DNA of 64,000 nt, from positions 10,752,517 through 10,816,516 of the forward strand of contig JAUCBN010000005.1 of assembly GCA_035048815.1 (NCBI GenBank). The letters run 5' to 3'. Both the position numbers and the translations under genes were made by a program. This DNA comes from Abelmoschus esculentus (taxonomy: Eukaryota > Streptophyta > Magnoliopsida > Malvales > Malvaceae). Shown here piece after piece: positions 44,598 to 54,957 of this stretch. A model generated the notes under the pieces. That model ran no database searches. It worked only from the letters and a program-made list of their open reading frames with translations, and had not been told where the DNA came from. The first letter of the stretch is position 1. Every line of letters begins with the position of its first letter.

Positions 44598-45067
44598 TGT
44601 TGGATTAAAATTCAATAATAGTGGGCACATGTGTATAATGTATATTGCTATTATAAAATTTAACACGTAATTAAGTGACCAATTATGTTACACGTGTTAT
44701 AGGTATGAAATTATCATGGAATTAAAAGTGTAGATACCATAAGGTGTATTTATAATTTGATGAGGGGCAGAGTTATAAATGCTTCAGAGTTGGTTATTAA
44801 ATCAACTATTAGTTGGTTATTAAATCAACTATATAAAGGGGTTATGGTCCCCAAGAATTAGGTCAACTTGCATATCTCTTTTCCCCGTCTGAGAGTTGTG
44901 CCGCAAGAGAAAACCTAACTTCTTAGAAGATTAAACCCTCTGGAAAAACTCTATCGATTAATTCAGGTGCGCTTCCGCATTCAGTTTATTTATTTTATTA
45001 TTCTTGATGATTTGACATATATAGATCTTGGGTTTATATTCGTATTGAATATATTTTAATTCTAACA
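44598..45067 (+). repeat. 3' LTR of copia element (470 bp)
   Basis: Same as 39184-39630 with a few substitutions plus a 23-bp tandem duplication (AGTTGGTTATTAAATCAACT unit, about 44787-44832) just upstream of the TATA box, which accounts for the length difference exactly. Confidence 0.9.
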
Positions 45068-45753
45068 GCAATATTAGTTGGGACTTATAACTCCATGTCT
45101 TTTCATGCCAACCAATGATTTCCTCGTCTCGGTTCCGCTTTTAGTCGGGCAATCCTGATCTTTTGTACATTCTTTATCCCCTTGGACCTTGGTATCGTCG
45201 TTTGAGAATTATTGCATTGGTAAAGATGAGACTGTACATTATTGTGAAAAGTAGCACAAGAAAACTGATCTAAGTCTTACTCGAAACGGTCGACACGGAG
45301 AAGTTAGTCAATCATCTAACACGATCCTTTCAGCTTCCTTCTGAAGGAGCTTGGATTGAGCTTAATTTAATCCGGATTATAGCTCCTCGATTTGTTTTTC
45401 CTGTTACTCAATTAACAGATGGCACAATTTCTGATCCAGTTCGGATGGCAATACTCCCTGGCACTGGTATGAATCAAACCTCGCCTCCATCAATTCATGC
45501 AGACTTTTGGCTGAAATATCGGTCTGAAAAAACATTTTCAGGTCAGTATCAAAATATTGTGATTCAAGAAGATACAGAGTTGTTTCAAGTCAAATTACAA
45601 AATATTTTATTCTCAAAAAAGAGATGTATCTTGAGGCAAAAGTATATGTTATTCAAAACTTAATTTGAGGTAACTATTTTTAACGATTTAATAGATAAAT
45701 CGGTAAAAAAAAACACACAATTATATGAAATATGGTAAGTCAAATAAAAGAAG
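45068..45753 (+). other. Host sequence with unrecognised 130-codon open frame
   Basis: Between the copia TSD and the Tat LTR. From 45274 to 45663 one frame is open for 130 codons: EKLVNHLTRSFQLPSEGAWI, then ELNLIRIIAPRFVFPVTQLT, DGTISDPVRMAILPG and HADFWLKYRSEKTF. Composition is normal for a soluble plant protein, unlike the surrounding transposon scraps, and a stop lies directly upstream. It could be an exon of a dead host gene or an unrecognised element ORF. I do not recognise the family. Confidence 0.4.
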
Positions 45754-47230
45754 TGTAATAGCTATTATTAATTTTAAAGTCAAATCCAAATAAAATCCAT
45801 TATTTTATTTCAAGCCCACTACAGATAAAACTAATTACAGGCCCATCCCAGCATATTCATTTAACCCATTACCAAACAATGACTCATTATCAAAACTCAT
45901 CTGATAATTAAAACAAAACTTATTTACAATCTAACCAAAATCCTAATACACCCTAACCAACCCCTAGTCGCCGGATCACATCATTGTCTGCGCGTGGCTC
46001 TTTGACAACCGTGTGGATACCATGCGCCATACTAATGGATTGCTCACCACCCTCCTAGCCACCACGCTGCTCCACCGCTCACTCTGACCTACAAAAGCAA
46101 AGAAAAAGAATAGATTATAATTTAAAAATCTCAAATTTGGGTAGAAGAATATCAAAAGTAGAGATCTTTATATTATTTTATGTTTTTTAATGTATTCTGA
46201 TCGAGTATAAAACCCGAAAATCAGAACTATATAATTTTTTTGTTTTTTCGGAATGAAAAAAGAGAACTTTGAACGCAAAAATAAAGCATCAAATAAGAGT
46301 AGCATCTTGTTCTTCAGGTGTCATCTATTTTGGATACCGAATTATCAAAAAAAAGGATCGCTACAAATGGTCAGGATCATCCTTAGGGGTGGACCATAAG
46401 GGAGATGGCCCACCTCTATCCAGGCACCCAATTTTAATTTTTATTAATATATTTAATTTAATTATAGTTTATTTTTTAATATTTATTATTATTGATTAAT
46501 TATTAATTTTTTTAATACTTATTATTATATGAGTTTATTTTTTAGTATTTGTTATTATGGTCTTAATTTTTCAATATTTTTATTAGACTTACTTTTAAAA
46601 TTTATTTTTCCGATATTTTTTATTATGATTCTTAAATCCTAATTTTTTTGCATTGCTTGTTGCTAGGGTCCTATCTTTTACTAAACTTATTATTAGGGGT
46701 TGTACTCTAAAGAAATAGTTTTTAATATTTATTAATATATATGATTAAAATTTATTTATTTTCGTTATTTGCTATTAAAGTCACGGTTTTTTTTCTAATA
46801 CTTGTTATTAGGAGTCTAATTTTAAAATTTATTTTCCGATATTTAATATAAGAGACCTATTTTTTCAATATATTTGTTATTAGGGTCCAATTTTCCATAA
46901 TACTTACATAAGAGGTCTATTTGTCAATAATTGTTATTACGACAATAGTTTTTCAATATTTGTTATTAGAGGTTCGATTTTTCACGATATATATTATTAG
47001 GGGTTTACTCTTAAAATTCATTTTCTCCAATATTTATCATTAAAGATTGATTTTTTATCAATGCACTATTAGGGGTCTATTTTTTCTAATATTTATTAGT
47101 AGGCATATACTTAATTAAATTTTTTTAATACTTCTTATTAGAAAACTATTTTTTCTAATACTTATTATTGGAGGCCTATTTTTTTACGTTTTCCCTAGGG
47201 TCACTAAAATCTTAGGAATGACTCTGTAGA
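45754..47230 (+). repeat. 5' LTR of Tat/Ogre-like element (about 1.48 kb)
   Basis: Starts TGTAATAGCTATTATTAATT. 45754-46190 matches 54512-54957 (for example AGAAGAATATCAAAAGTAGA near 46143 and 54912). The second half (46470-47180) is a degenerate array of TTATTAGGGGTCTAATTTTT-like units of roughly 40 bp. Ends near ACTCTGTAGA before the primer site. Confidence 0.7.
46470..47180 (+). repeat. Degenerate TATTAGGGGTCTATTTTTTC array in LTR
   Basis: About fifteen imperfect units alternating TTATTAGGGG/TTTATTATTAGAGG with (C/T)TATTTTTTCAATATTT. Strongly diverged, so an old expansion. Confidence 0.6.
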
Positions 47231-47248
47231 TGGAGACTCCGTTGGAGA
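47231..47248 (+). other. Primer-binding site, Tat/Ogre (tRNA-Arg) type, mutated
   Basis: TGGAGACTCCGTTGGAGA resembles the Tat/Ogre consensus TGGCGACTCCGCTGGGGA with three changes. Confidence 0.6.
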
Positions 47249-48514
47249 TAAATTTTTTATTTTAAAAAATGGAATTAAGCCTTAGTTCGGTTCGCAACAT
47301 AATTTTTTAGAACATAAAAAAATTGAATTAAATTAATTTTTAATTTTCATCATATATTAGATTAAGAATTTTTAAGTAGGAATGATTACTTCGCTTCGTG
47401 GGGTATTTATCTCTGTATAGTATTGTAATTTATTTTTGGAATTTTGGTCCTTATATTTCGTGGGGTCTTCACCTCCTTATAAATAAGGGTCATATTCCTC
47501 CGAATCGATGTCCTTAGCGACTGCTCGAGTACTGCTTACTTTAGAACCTAAACGCATATAATGAACCATAGAAACTTATCTTTTCAAAATCATGTTGATA
47601 TGTTGCTCATTTAGCGGTAACCCTTTCTAGACCTCTTTTTTTTATTTCATTGGTTGATATATTTTAATTATATGATTTAATTAATTTACTGTCTTATTTA
47701 TTAATTAAAATTTTATTGATTGTACTAACATGATTTTTTTTCTTTTTCTGTATTTTATTGTATGACATATCATAAAATATCATGTTGATTCAAAAAAGAT
47801 GATCCAATTTAGAAGACATTCGAGATGAAAATAATCCATGATATCAATAGCAATAACATTATAGTATCATATTGGGTCAATCGAAGACTAATGAAAAAAA
47901 TATGATTTGACAACCAGATATGTATCTAGAAGAGAGATGATCTAGTTCGTACACAATTTTTCAGATTATATTTGAAGATCCTTACCTATATTCCATTTGC
48001 ACATACTAACAATCTTTTTGAAGGCCTCGAGATATGTGATCTCACTATAATAGACCTTGGGTAGAAAAATACGAAAATATCATCACAATCGAGATATGAA
48101 ACAATATCGAAAAGTGTCAATCTTATTTCATAAGGTCGAAATGGCGAAACAAATGTTATTAGTAGTTCAATATCTGCTTCTTGTAAATAGACATCTTTGA
48201 AAGTCTTTCTAAGGACCGTTTACAAATCAACACTCTTGCATTTATTTTCTCATCCTTTTTAAATAAATTTTCTTTGTTCTCATTTCGTGCATTTATCATA
48301 CATTAATCATCAAAACCGTCAATTAATTAGGGCGATTTCATTTCAGAGTATTAATTTCATATTTCAATTATTCCGTTGTGAGACAAAACGATGGAAGATA
48401 GGGTTTCTAATTTGGAACAAAGATAGAAAAGTCTAGAAACGTGTTTGGATAGAGCTGAACGAAGCAACAACGATCAAATCGTCCAACCTCATGCTACGAT
48501 TTTAGATCAGATAG

Positions 48515-49500
48515 TGTAGAACTAATGTTTTGATATAATAATTAAAAATAATTTTAATTCCAAACAACTTGAAAATAAGTTTGTGACATTTTCTAAAGTT
48601 TTTTAAATGTGTTTCAAATGTTATAAAGAAGCCAAAAAGCAAAAAATGTCCCAGGCGTTTTGATATCGCTAAGATTTTTAAAGGAAAAAATACACATGCG
48701 TTTCGGTATAGTCTTGGATCGTTTTGATATAGTTTGCCACTGTGAATTATGGTTTTGCTACAGAAAAGCATGGTTTTGATACGCTAGAATCAAAAAAAAA
48801 AAACTTAGGTGTTTTGATACACCTCAAACGACTTTACAGAAACCCTAATGACTTAAAAAACGGTTAGGAGTCGTATCAAAATAGGCTTTAGCTGTTTTGA
48901 TACGTTGAGTATGAGTGTTTCAATACTTTTTTATAGGCATTTCGATATTGATCATTGATTACAGATCCAACGACAATTTCTCAAAGTGGTAGTATCGAAA
49001 TGACTACCATGTGTTTCGATACCACCTACACTAGAAGTAGAAATTGACCTAGAAATTAGCTCCAAACGGCTCCAAATCAATCTCAATGTTCATTAACAGT
49101 TAGAAGCTCATTTGGGATGATAAAAGGAAGTTTCAAGTATCAATAGAAGACTAATGCTTAAATTGTAACATCAATATGTTCAAGCTATTGTCTTAGTGCT
49201 TAATTCCAATATTTGGGTAGACAAAAACTTGTGAGCTCAATGTATATGTAAGCTCAAGTGTATTAGAATTGTGTGAAAGATTAGATTGTAAACATCAACC
49301 TTGCTAAAAGGATTACAAGTTTGCTTAAATTTTTTCTCTTTTTTGAGAGAATTCCCAAAGTTTAGGTTTTGAACTTTAGATGTTTCATTCAGTAGTTGAA
49401 TCAAGGTTATAAGGTTAGATCTTTAGCCTCAAAAGGAAAAAATTCTTAATAAATTTAGGAAATCCTTAGTAGGAAGCTAAGGTAGTGGATGTAGGATTTA
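48515..49500 (+). repeat. 5' LTR of the Sirevirus-like element, 3' end rearranged
   Basis: TGTAGAACTAATGTTTTGAT start, collinear with the LTR at 50266 except for a gap of about 35 bases near its beginning. It loses collinearity at about 49500 where a hairpin begins. It contains about ten GTTT(C/T)GATAC-like motifs (48650-49030). Confidence 0.75.
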
Positions 49501-49689
49501 GGTTAAAAAGAACTAATCCTACATCCACTACCTTAGCTTCCTAAGGGGACTAAAATTTGTGCTACTAATGAGGATTTAGGTTAAAAAGAACTAATCCTTT
49601 TGGGATCCCAAAAGAACTAATCACTTTAACTAAAAAGTATGAAATTGAAAAATAGATTCCTAAGGGGACTAAAATTTGTGCTACTAATG
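49470..49689. repeat. Locally rearranged block: 27-nt hairpin and direct repeats
   Basis: Arms 49470-49496 and 49517-49543 are perfect 27-nt inverted repeats (TAGGAAGCTAAGGTAGTG... versus ...CACTACCTTAGCTTCCTA) around a 20-nt loop. A 28-nt segment (49493-49520, AGGATTTAGGTTAAAAAG...) recurs at 49571-49598. A 33-nt segment (49538-49570, TTCCTAAGGGGACTAAAATT...) recurs at 49657-49689. TTTTGGGATCCCAAAA (49598-49613) is a perfect palindrome. All copies are identical, so the event is recent. Confidence 0.9.
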
Positions 49690-50251
49690 TCAAAGGATCT
49701 AAAGCAATTTGGATAATAAAAAGTTACTTGATTGTCTTGTTTTAGGTGTGATGGAGATTTGAATAACCAAATGCAACATCAAGTGGGAGCTCCATACACA
49801 CAAAGAAGAACACTTGATTAAAGAAGGCTTCACATCCTCCATTGAGTTCAAGTATGGTAAATTTTAGTTGAATTTGTTCTTATTTGCTTTACTTGTTTTT
49901 TAATTCAAATAGGACATCATATTTGTTGGACTAACACTTAGTGATACTTTGAGTAAGGCGGAACCTTTTGTTTTTAAAAATAAATAATTGATATTTTATT
50001 TCAATCTTTTTTAACAAATGACATTTTTTCTCTCATATGTTATAAGCCCTTAAAGATTTTAGAACTTTATTTTAAACCACTTTTGATATAACAAAAAGGG
50101 GAGAATATTATGAAAAATTACTTTTCAAATGTTTCAAATGAATAAGAGAGAACTTTAAATGATTTTGAATCTTCAATTCTCTTATTCAAGTTTTATTTCA
50201 CAAAGGGAGAGCAATCTCAAAAATAAATTTTCAAGTTGATTTTATTATATC

Positions 50252-50265
50252 AAAAAGGGGAAGAT
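50252..50265 (+). other. Polypurine tract of the Sirevirus-like element
   Basis: AAAAAGGGGAAGAT directly before the TGTAG start of the 3' LTR at 50266. Confidence 0.85.
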
Positions 50266-51436
50266 TGTAGAACTAATGCTTTGATATAATAATTGAAAAA
50301 TAGTTTTTGATTAATTTGAAAATATTTCAATAATGATTTTAAGTCCAAACAACTTGAAAATAAGTTTGAGACATTTTCTAAAGCTTTTTAAATGTGTTTC
50401 AAATGTTATAAAGAAGCCAAAAAGTATGAATTATCCAAGGTGTTTCGATAAGCCTCCCACGCATTTCGATACCGCTAAGCTTTTCAAAGAAAAAATACAC
50501 AGATGTTTAGATACAGTCTTAGAATGTTTTGATACGGTTTACCATTTTGAATTTTTGTTTCGATAAAGAAAACCACGGTTTCGATACACCAGTATCGAAA
50601 CTAGTTTTAGGTGTTTTGATAAACCTTTAACGGCTTTATGAAACCCACCAACGACTTTATAAAAAAAACAGCTAGGAGCCGTATTGAAAAAGGCTTTAGT
50701 TGTTTCGATACGTTGAGCATGAGTGTTTCGATACGCCTTATAAGCATTTCGATATCGGTCATTTATTGTAGATCCGACAACTATTTTCCAAAGTTGCAAT
50801 ATCGAAATGACAATAATGCGTTTTGATACCAACTGCATAAAAAGTAAAAATTTGCTTGGAAATAAGCTCCAAACGGATCCAAATCAATCCCAACGGTCAT
50901 TAACGGCTAGAAGCTCATTGGGATGACAAAAGAAAGTCTCAAACATCAAGAGAAAACTGATACTTCCATTATAACAACAATATGTTTAAGTTATTTTCTT
51001 AGTGCCTAAATTTCAATCTTTGGGTAGACAAATACTTGTGAGCTCAATATATTTGTATGCTTTAGTGTATCAGGATTGAGTGAGAGATTAAGTTGCAAAC
51101 ATCAGCCTTGTTTAAAGGATTACAAGCTTGCTTAAATTTTTCTCTTGTTTAAGAGAGTTCCCAGAGTTCGAGTTGTGAATTTTAGATGTTTGATTCGGTA
51201 GTTGAATCAAGGATATAAGGTTAGACCTTTAGCCTCAAAAGGATGAAATTTTTAGTAAATTTGGAAAATCCTTAGTGGAAATCTAAGGTAGTGAATATAG
51301 GATTTGGTTTAGAAATCTGAACCATTCTAAATCCTTTATGTTCGTTGTCTATAATTTTTTCTTCCACCAAATTATACCCAAATTTCAATCTCTCCACCAC
51401 TTGGAAAATTTAATTGATTTTGCATCAAGCCTAATA
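50266..51436 (+). repeat. 3' LTR of the Sirevirus-like element (1171 bp)
   Basis: Begins TGTAGAACTAATGC, ends CCTAATA (probably from CCTAACA) before the TSD GATAG. Contains about twelve GTTTCGATAC / GTATCGAAAC motifs between 50440 and 50840. Confidence 0.85.
50440..50840. repeat. TTTCGATAC motif array in copia LTR
   Basis: GTTTCGATA(A/C) appears on + repeatedly (for example 50441, 50465, 50577, 50702, 50725) and in inverted form GTATCGAAAC at 50591. The 5' LTR has the same sites, more often as GTTTTGATAC. Confidence 0.8.
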
Positions 51437-52650
51437 GATAGCTTCAATGTTGAACAAAGGAAAAGCTTCAGACAACACCATCGAAGAACTAGAGGACACT
51501 ACCACTGCATCTCATGTTAATGTTCAAACAGAAACGTCGATACCTCAGAAGAAGATATATATTAGTAATGTTGGAGCATCCACCAGCCAGCAAGAGAGAG
51601 CAACTGTGAAACAACCAGTTGAATTAGATGAATAACAGAATATAGAAGCTCCAGATTTGAATGTAGTAGAAAAGAATAGAGTTGAGTTGGAAAGAAAAAA
51701 TGAGGAAAGGTTCTGCCTCTTCGCAGAACAGTTCAAGACCATGTTAGGGATGAGTGAATAAGGGAATGAGTCATATGATTTATGTCTCGTATCAGACTTG
51801 GTCCTTTTTGCAAAGCTCAAAATATTAGACTTTGATAAGTATGATGGAACTACATGTCCTTTTGATCATCTAACCATATATCATAGAAAATTAGCACATT
51901 TTGTAAAAAGAATAAGAAGTTGTTGATACATTGTTTTCAAGATAGTTTGACTGGGTCAACAATTCGTTGATACACTTAAATTAATCGAGATAACATTAAA
52001 TTATGGAGTGACCTTTCAAATGATTTCATGCATCGATATAAACATGTAACAGTTCTGATCCCAAATCGATTCATACTACAAAGCCTAGATGATCCCAAAT
52101 CCCAAATCGAAACATGATAGCTCAAGTTCAACCCTCAATTCAAGAAAAATGTATTATTCTTGTGTTTTTGGATACTTTAAGAGGAGTCTTGTATGATCGA
52201 ATGATAAGTCACACTTTTTTTCAGCTTTGCGAATGTAATGAAGACTGAAGAGTAGAAGTGGAAGATAAATGAGCCTTATGATGATACTCCTCAGAAGGAA
52301 AAAGATGCTCATTTATATGGTGGGTTCTCACTCAACCAGTCAACTTCAAAGTTGACATTATAATCAATTCACACTTTCAATAAAACCTACGAAGGTACTT
52401 CACTCGATTCCTACGACTTACATCGAGTTTTTCGTAACCCTGGTTGAGAAAAAGTTGTTAACCCATATCCAATCCAAACCGAAAGATCCTCCCTATCTTG
52501 AGCCATATGATTTTAATGCAACTATCAATAAAGGAGTACGGAGCACACAATAGAGAATTATGGAGTTTGGAGGAACAAAATTCAAAATCTTATTGGAGTT
52601 GGTATTTTGAAAATTTAAGAAGAATGTCAGATACAAGTTTCTGGGAGATG

Positions 52651-53500
52651 TTGATCTCTCTATTTCGATGTTCATCTGATGATTCCTTGTATTTTCTCTT
52701 GAAGTAATATATCGAATCAATTTTTGTCATTTTGACCCTAAAATAGCAAAGATCCTTTTGTAATAGTATATGATATGTTTGAAAATTTTCATCTTAATGA
52801 AAGCTACATCTTTTTTTAAGGTCTTGTTTGTTTATATGGATGTAGAAATAAAATTTTTATGAATGATCCATCAAGCATACACTATGAAAATTATATGATA
52901 TGATAGAGCATTTATGAGAATATTATTCCCCAAGAAACAACAACTATCTCTTGTATGTACAATAGTTTATACTCGAATAGACAAGAAAAGATAAAAAAAC
53001 TTGAAAGAATTCAATTCTTTTGATGAAGAAATGATACCGACCGAAATCACTTGACTTAAAATATTGAACAACGGTTAGACAATATTTTTTGGGGAAAATT
53101 TCATTGAGGTATAAGAATGATGACATGTAATAGTCTCAAGACGAAACCTACCTAATCAGAAAAGTAATGACATAAAAAGGGAAAGATTTAACAAATTGCA
53201 TGCATTTATACATCTCCATTATTAGTGAAAATAGTGTTTTACATGACATATGCATCTTTGCATTATAAAACATGCTCATGAATCATCTCCATGATGGTTA
53301 TTAAAAGTATTTGTACAAGATTTTAGATAAACAATATCCACTTTGGGAAAGAATTTTGTGCATCTCTGCACCAATCAAGAATATACACGCTCGAGTGTTA
53401 CCTGCCTCGATCACTTCAAGAAAAGAAAAAAAAAGAAGAAAAATCATTTAGTAATCTCAAGTCAAGACACAAAATTGAGGCATCATTTCACAGGATATTC
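52651..53500 (+). other. Tat element 3' region, no coding recognised
   Basis: AT-rich with short ORFs only (for example 52944-53126 minus, 53343-53534 plus). Where Tat/Ogre pol should be there is nothing recognisable. Confidence 0.5.
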
Positions 53501-53509
53501 TCTAAACGA

Positions 53510-53880
53510 ATTTCTTAATTCGGTCCTTTCTTAAGGCTATTTTTTTGAACTAGAATTTTTAATTTGGTCCTTTCTTAAGGATACTTTTTTAGACTCGAAT
53601 TTTTTAAATCGATCCTTTCTTAAGGATACCTTATGAAAACTAATTTCTTAATTTGATTCTTTCTTAAGGATACCTTACGAAAACTAATTTCTTAATTTGA
53701 TCCTTTCTTAAGTATATATATATATATATATATATTGAAAATAAATTTCTTAATTTGATCTTTTCTTAAGGATACTTTTTTGAACTCGAATTTTTTCGAT
53801 CATTTCTCAATGACACTTTTGAAAGCTCGAATTGTAAATTAAAATCCTTTCATAAGGATGTCTTTCTCGGGACTAATATT
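53510..53880 (+). repeat. About 44-bp tandem repeat in Tat 3' UTR, with TA microsatellite
   Basis: Seven or eight units of CCTTTCTTAAGGATAC followed by TTTTTTGAACTCGAATTT and CTTAATTTGAT, 41-45 bp each. One unit is lengthened by a (TA)n run at about 53711-53736. Confidence 0.85.
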
Positions 53881-54496
53881 TTAATGTTTATAGTTTAAAG
53901 TCCATCAAGAAAAACGAAAAATTTTAGAACTCATAGTTTCAAGGGTGTATTCTCAAGACTAAGATGCAAGTTGGTAGCTCAAAAGTTTTCTTGAGAAAAG
54001 AAAAAGAGAAATTTGATCCTTTCATAACAATATTTTTCTTAACTTGGTACTTTCATAAGGATTTTGAAGAATATTTAGCGAGAATTTCTATACACGAGGA
54101 ATTCTTGGAATAGAAGACGCAATGGATTCTATATATAAAGAATTTTTAACGATAAGTTCAATACAAGAAAGATTATTGACTCAAGAAGCAAAATATTCTA
54201 TATAGAAAGAACTTGGGCGTTGATATTTGAATGTGAAAAGTTCAACACAAGAAGAACTTGCAGCTTGAAGACTTTGTCAAAGACAACTAGAACTCTACAC
54301 AAGAAGAATTTGCTTATCCGAGGCACCTGACAGAAGCTCGAGTTCTCAGTTTTGAAGAATTTTGTTTTAGAGCAGCAGAGAAGATCAAGAGAAGAACAAG
54401 AAAAAGCGGTGACCAGGTGGAAAAACTCAAACCAAACTATACCCGTCAAAATGGTTATTCCTCGATTTTTGCTCTATTCTTGTTACACAGTAATGA

Positions 54497-54957
54497 GCAA
54501 AGAGGAGAAACTGTAATATCTATTTTTAATTTTAAATCTAAATCCAAATAAAATCCTTTATTTTATTTCAAGACCACTATAGATTAAACCAACTACAGGC
54601 TAAAATATCCATTTAGCCCGTTACCCAAACCATGACCCATATACACAAAACCCATCTGATAACTAAAATCAAACCCTAATTGCAATCTAACCAAAATTCT
54701 AATACACCCTAACTAGTCCCTAACTACCATAACACATCATTGTTCGCGCGTGACACCATGTGCGACTCTATGAAAACCGTGCGGAGGCCACACACAATAC
54801 TATTGGATCGCTCACCGCCCTCCTGGCCATCGCCCTGCTTCACCACCCACTCTAATCTGCAAAAGCAAAGAAAAAGAAAGAGATTATAATTTGGAAATCT
54901 TATATTTGGGTAGAAGAATATCAAAAGTAGAGATCTTTATATTATTTTATGTTTTTA
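54497..54957 (+). repeat. Polypurine tract and truncated 3' LTR of Tat element
   Basis: GCAAAGAGGAGAAAC precedes TGTAATATCTATTTTTAATT at 54512. Collinear with 45754-46190, then replaced at about 54957 (after TATTTTATGTTTTTAAT) by an unrelated Athila LTR. A GC-rich CpG-bearing part (54740-54850) is shared with 45965-46085. Confidence 0.75.

Larger units (their letters stand above)
39184..45067 (+). mobile_element. Ty1/copia retrotransposon, complete but heavily decayed
   Basis: LTRs 39184-39630 and 44598-45067, primer site directly after the left LTR, polypurine tract directly before the right one, perfect TSD GCAAT at 39179-39183 and 45068-45072. Pol order (gag, RT, RNase H end on +) is that of a copia element, but every frame has stops and indels; much of integrase is unrecognisable. 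LTRs are still about 95 percent alike by eye, so internal decay exceeds what LTR divergence alone would suggest; the element may have been copied in already defective. Confidence 0.9.
48515..51436 (+). mobile_element. Sirevirus-like Ty1/copia element, internally deleted
   Basis: LTRs 48515-about 49500 and 50266-51436, polypurine tract before the second, TSD GATAG at 48510-48514 and 51437-51441. The left LTR end and most of gag-pol are lost: only about 770 bp lie between the LTRs. Within, 49545-49745 encodes KICATNVKGSKAIWIIKSYL, resembling the segment before the protease/integrase of SIRE-type polyproteins (K-xx-WVPK). Insertion split the Tat gag in frame. Sirevirus assignment is moderate. 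Confidence 0.75.
48391..52650 (+). pseudogene. Tat/Ogre-like gag, interrupted by a copia element
   Basis: ATG 48391 begins MEDRVSNLEQR, a coiled-coil-like N-terminus with one stop, and reads to the insertion at 48514. After the nested element and one TSD copy the frame continues without shift at 51442 (MLNKGKASDNTIEEL). The retrotransposon gag domain follows in two frames: LDFDKYDGTTCPFDHLTIYH near 51820, LLIHCFQDSLTGSTIRWYTQ near 51930, and a trace of the AQVQPxxxEKxxxxxFLDTL block near 52125. The linker has KPKDPPYLEPYDFNA near 52475, and a broken 'GHSIENCW...VQDLIDAGWL' block ends near 52650. Structural capsid protein; several stops and frameshifts make it non-functional. Confidence 0.75.
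45754..54957 (+). mobile_element. Tat/Ogre-like Ty3/gypsy element, pol-deleted, with nested copia
   Basis: Left LTR 45754-47230, Tat-type primer site, gag (48391-52650), long 3' region with tandem repeats, polypurine tract and right LTR (from 54512) cut off at about 54957 by an Athila element. No protease, RT or integrase motif is present between gag (52650) and the 3' LTR, so pol was deleted. The TSD cannot be checked because the right end is missing. Confidence 0.75.

Noticed and set aside
53711..53736. (TA)n run as a scaffold attachment or origin signal
   Set aside because: Simple microsatellite growth within one unit of a tandem repeat explains it.
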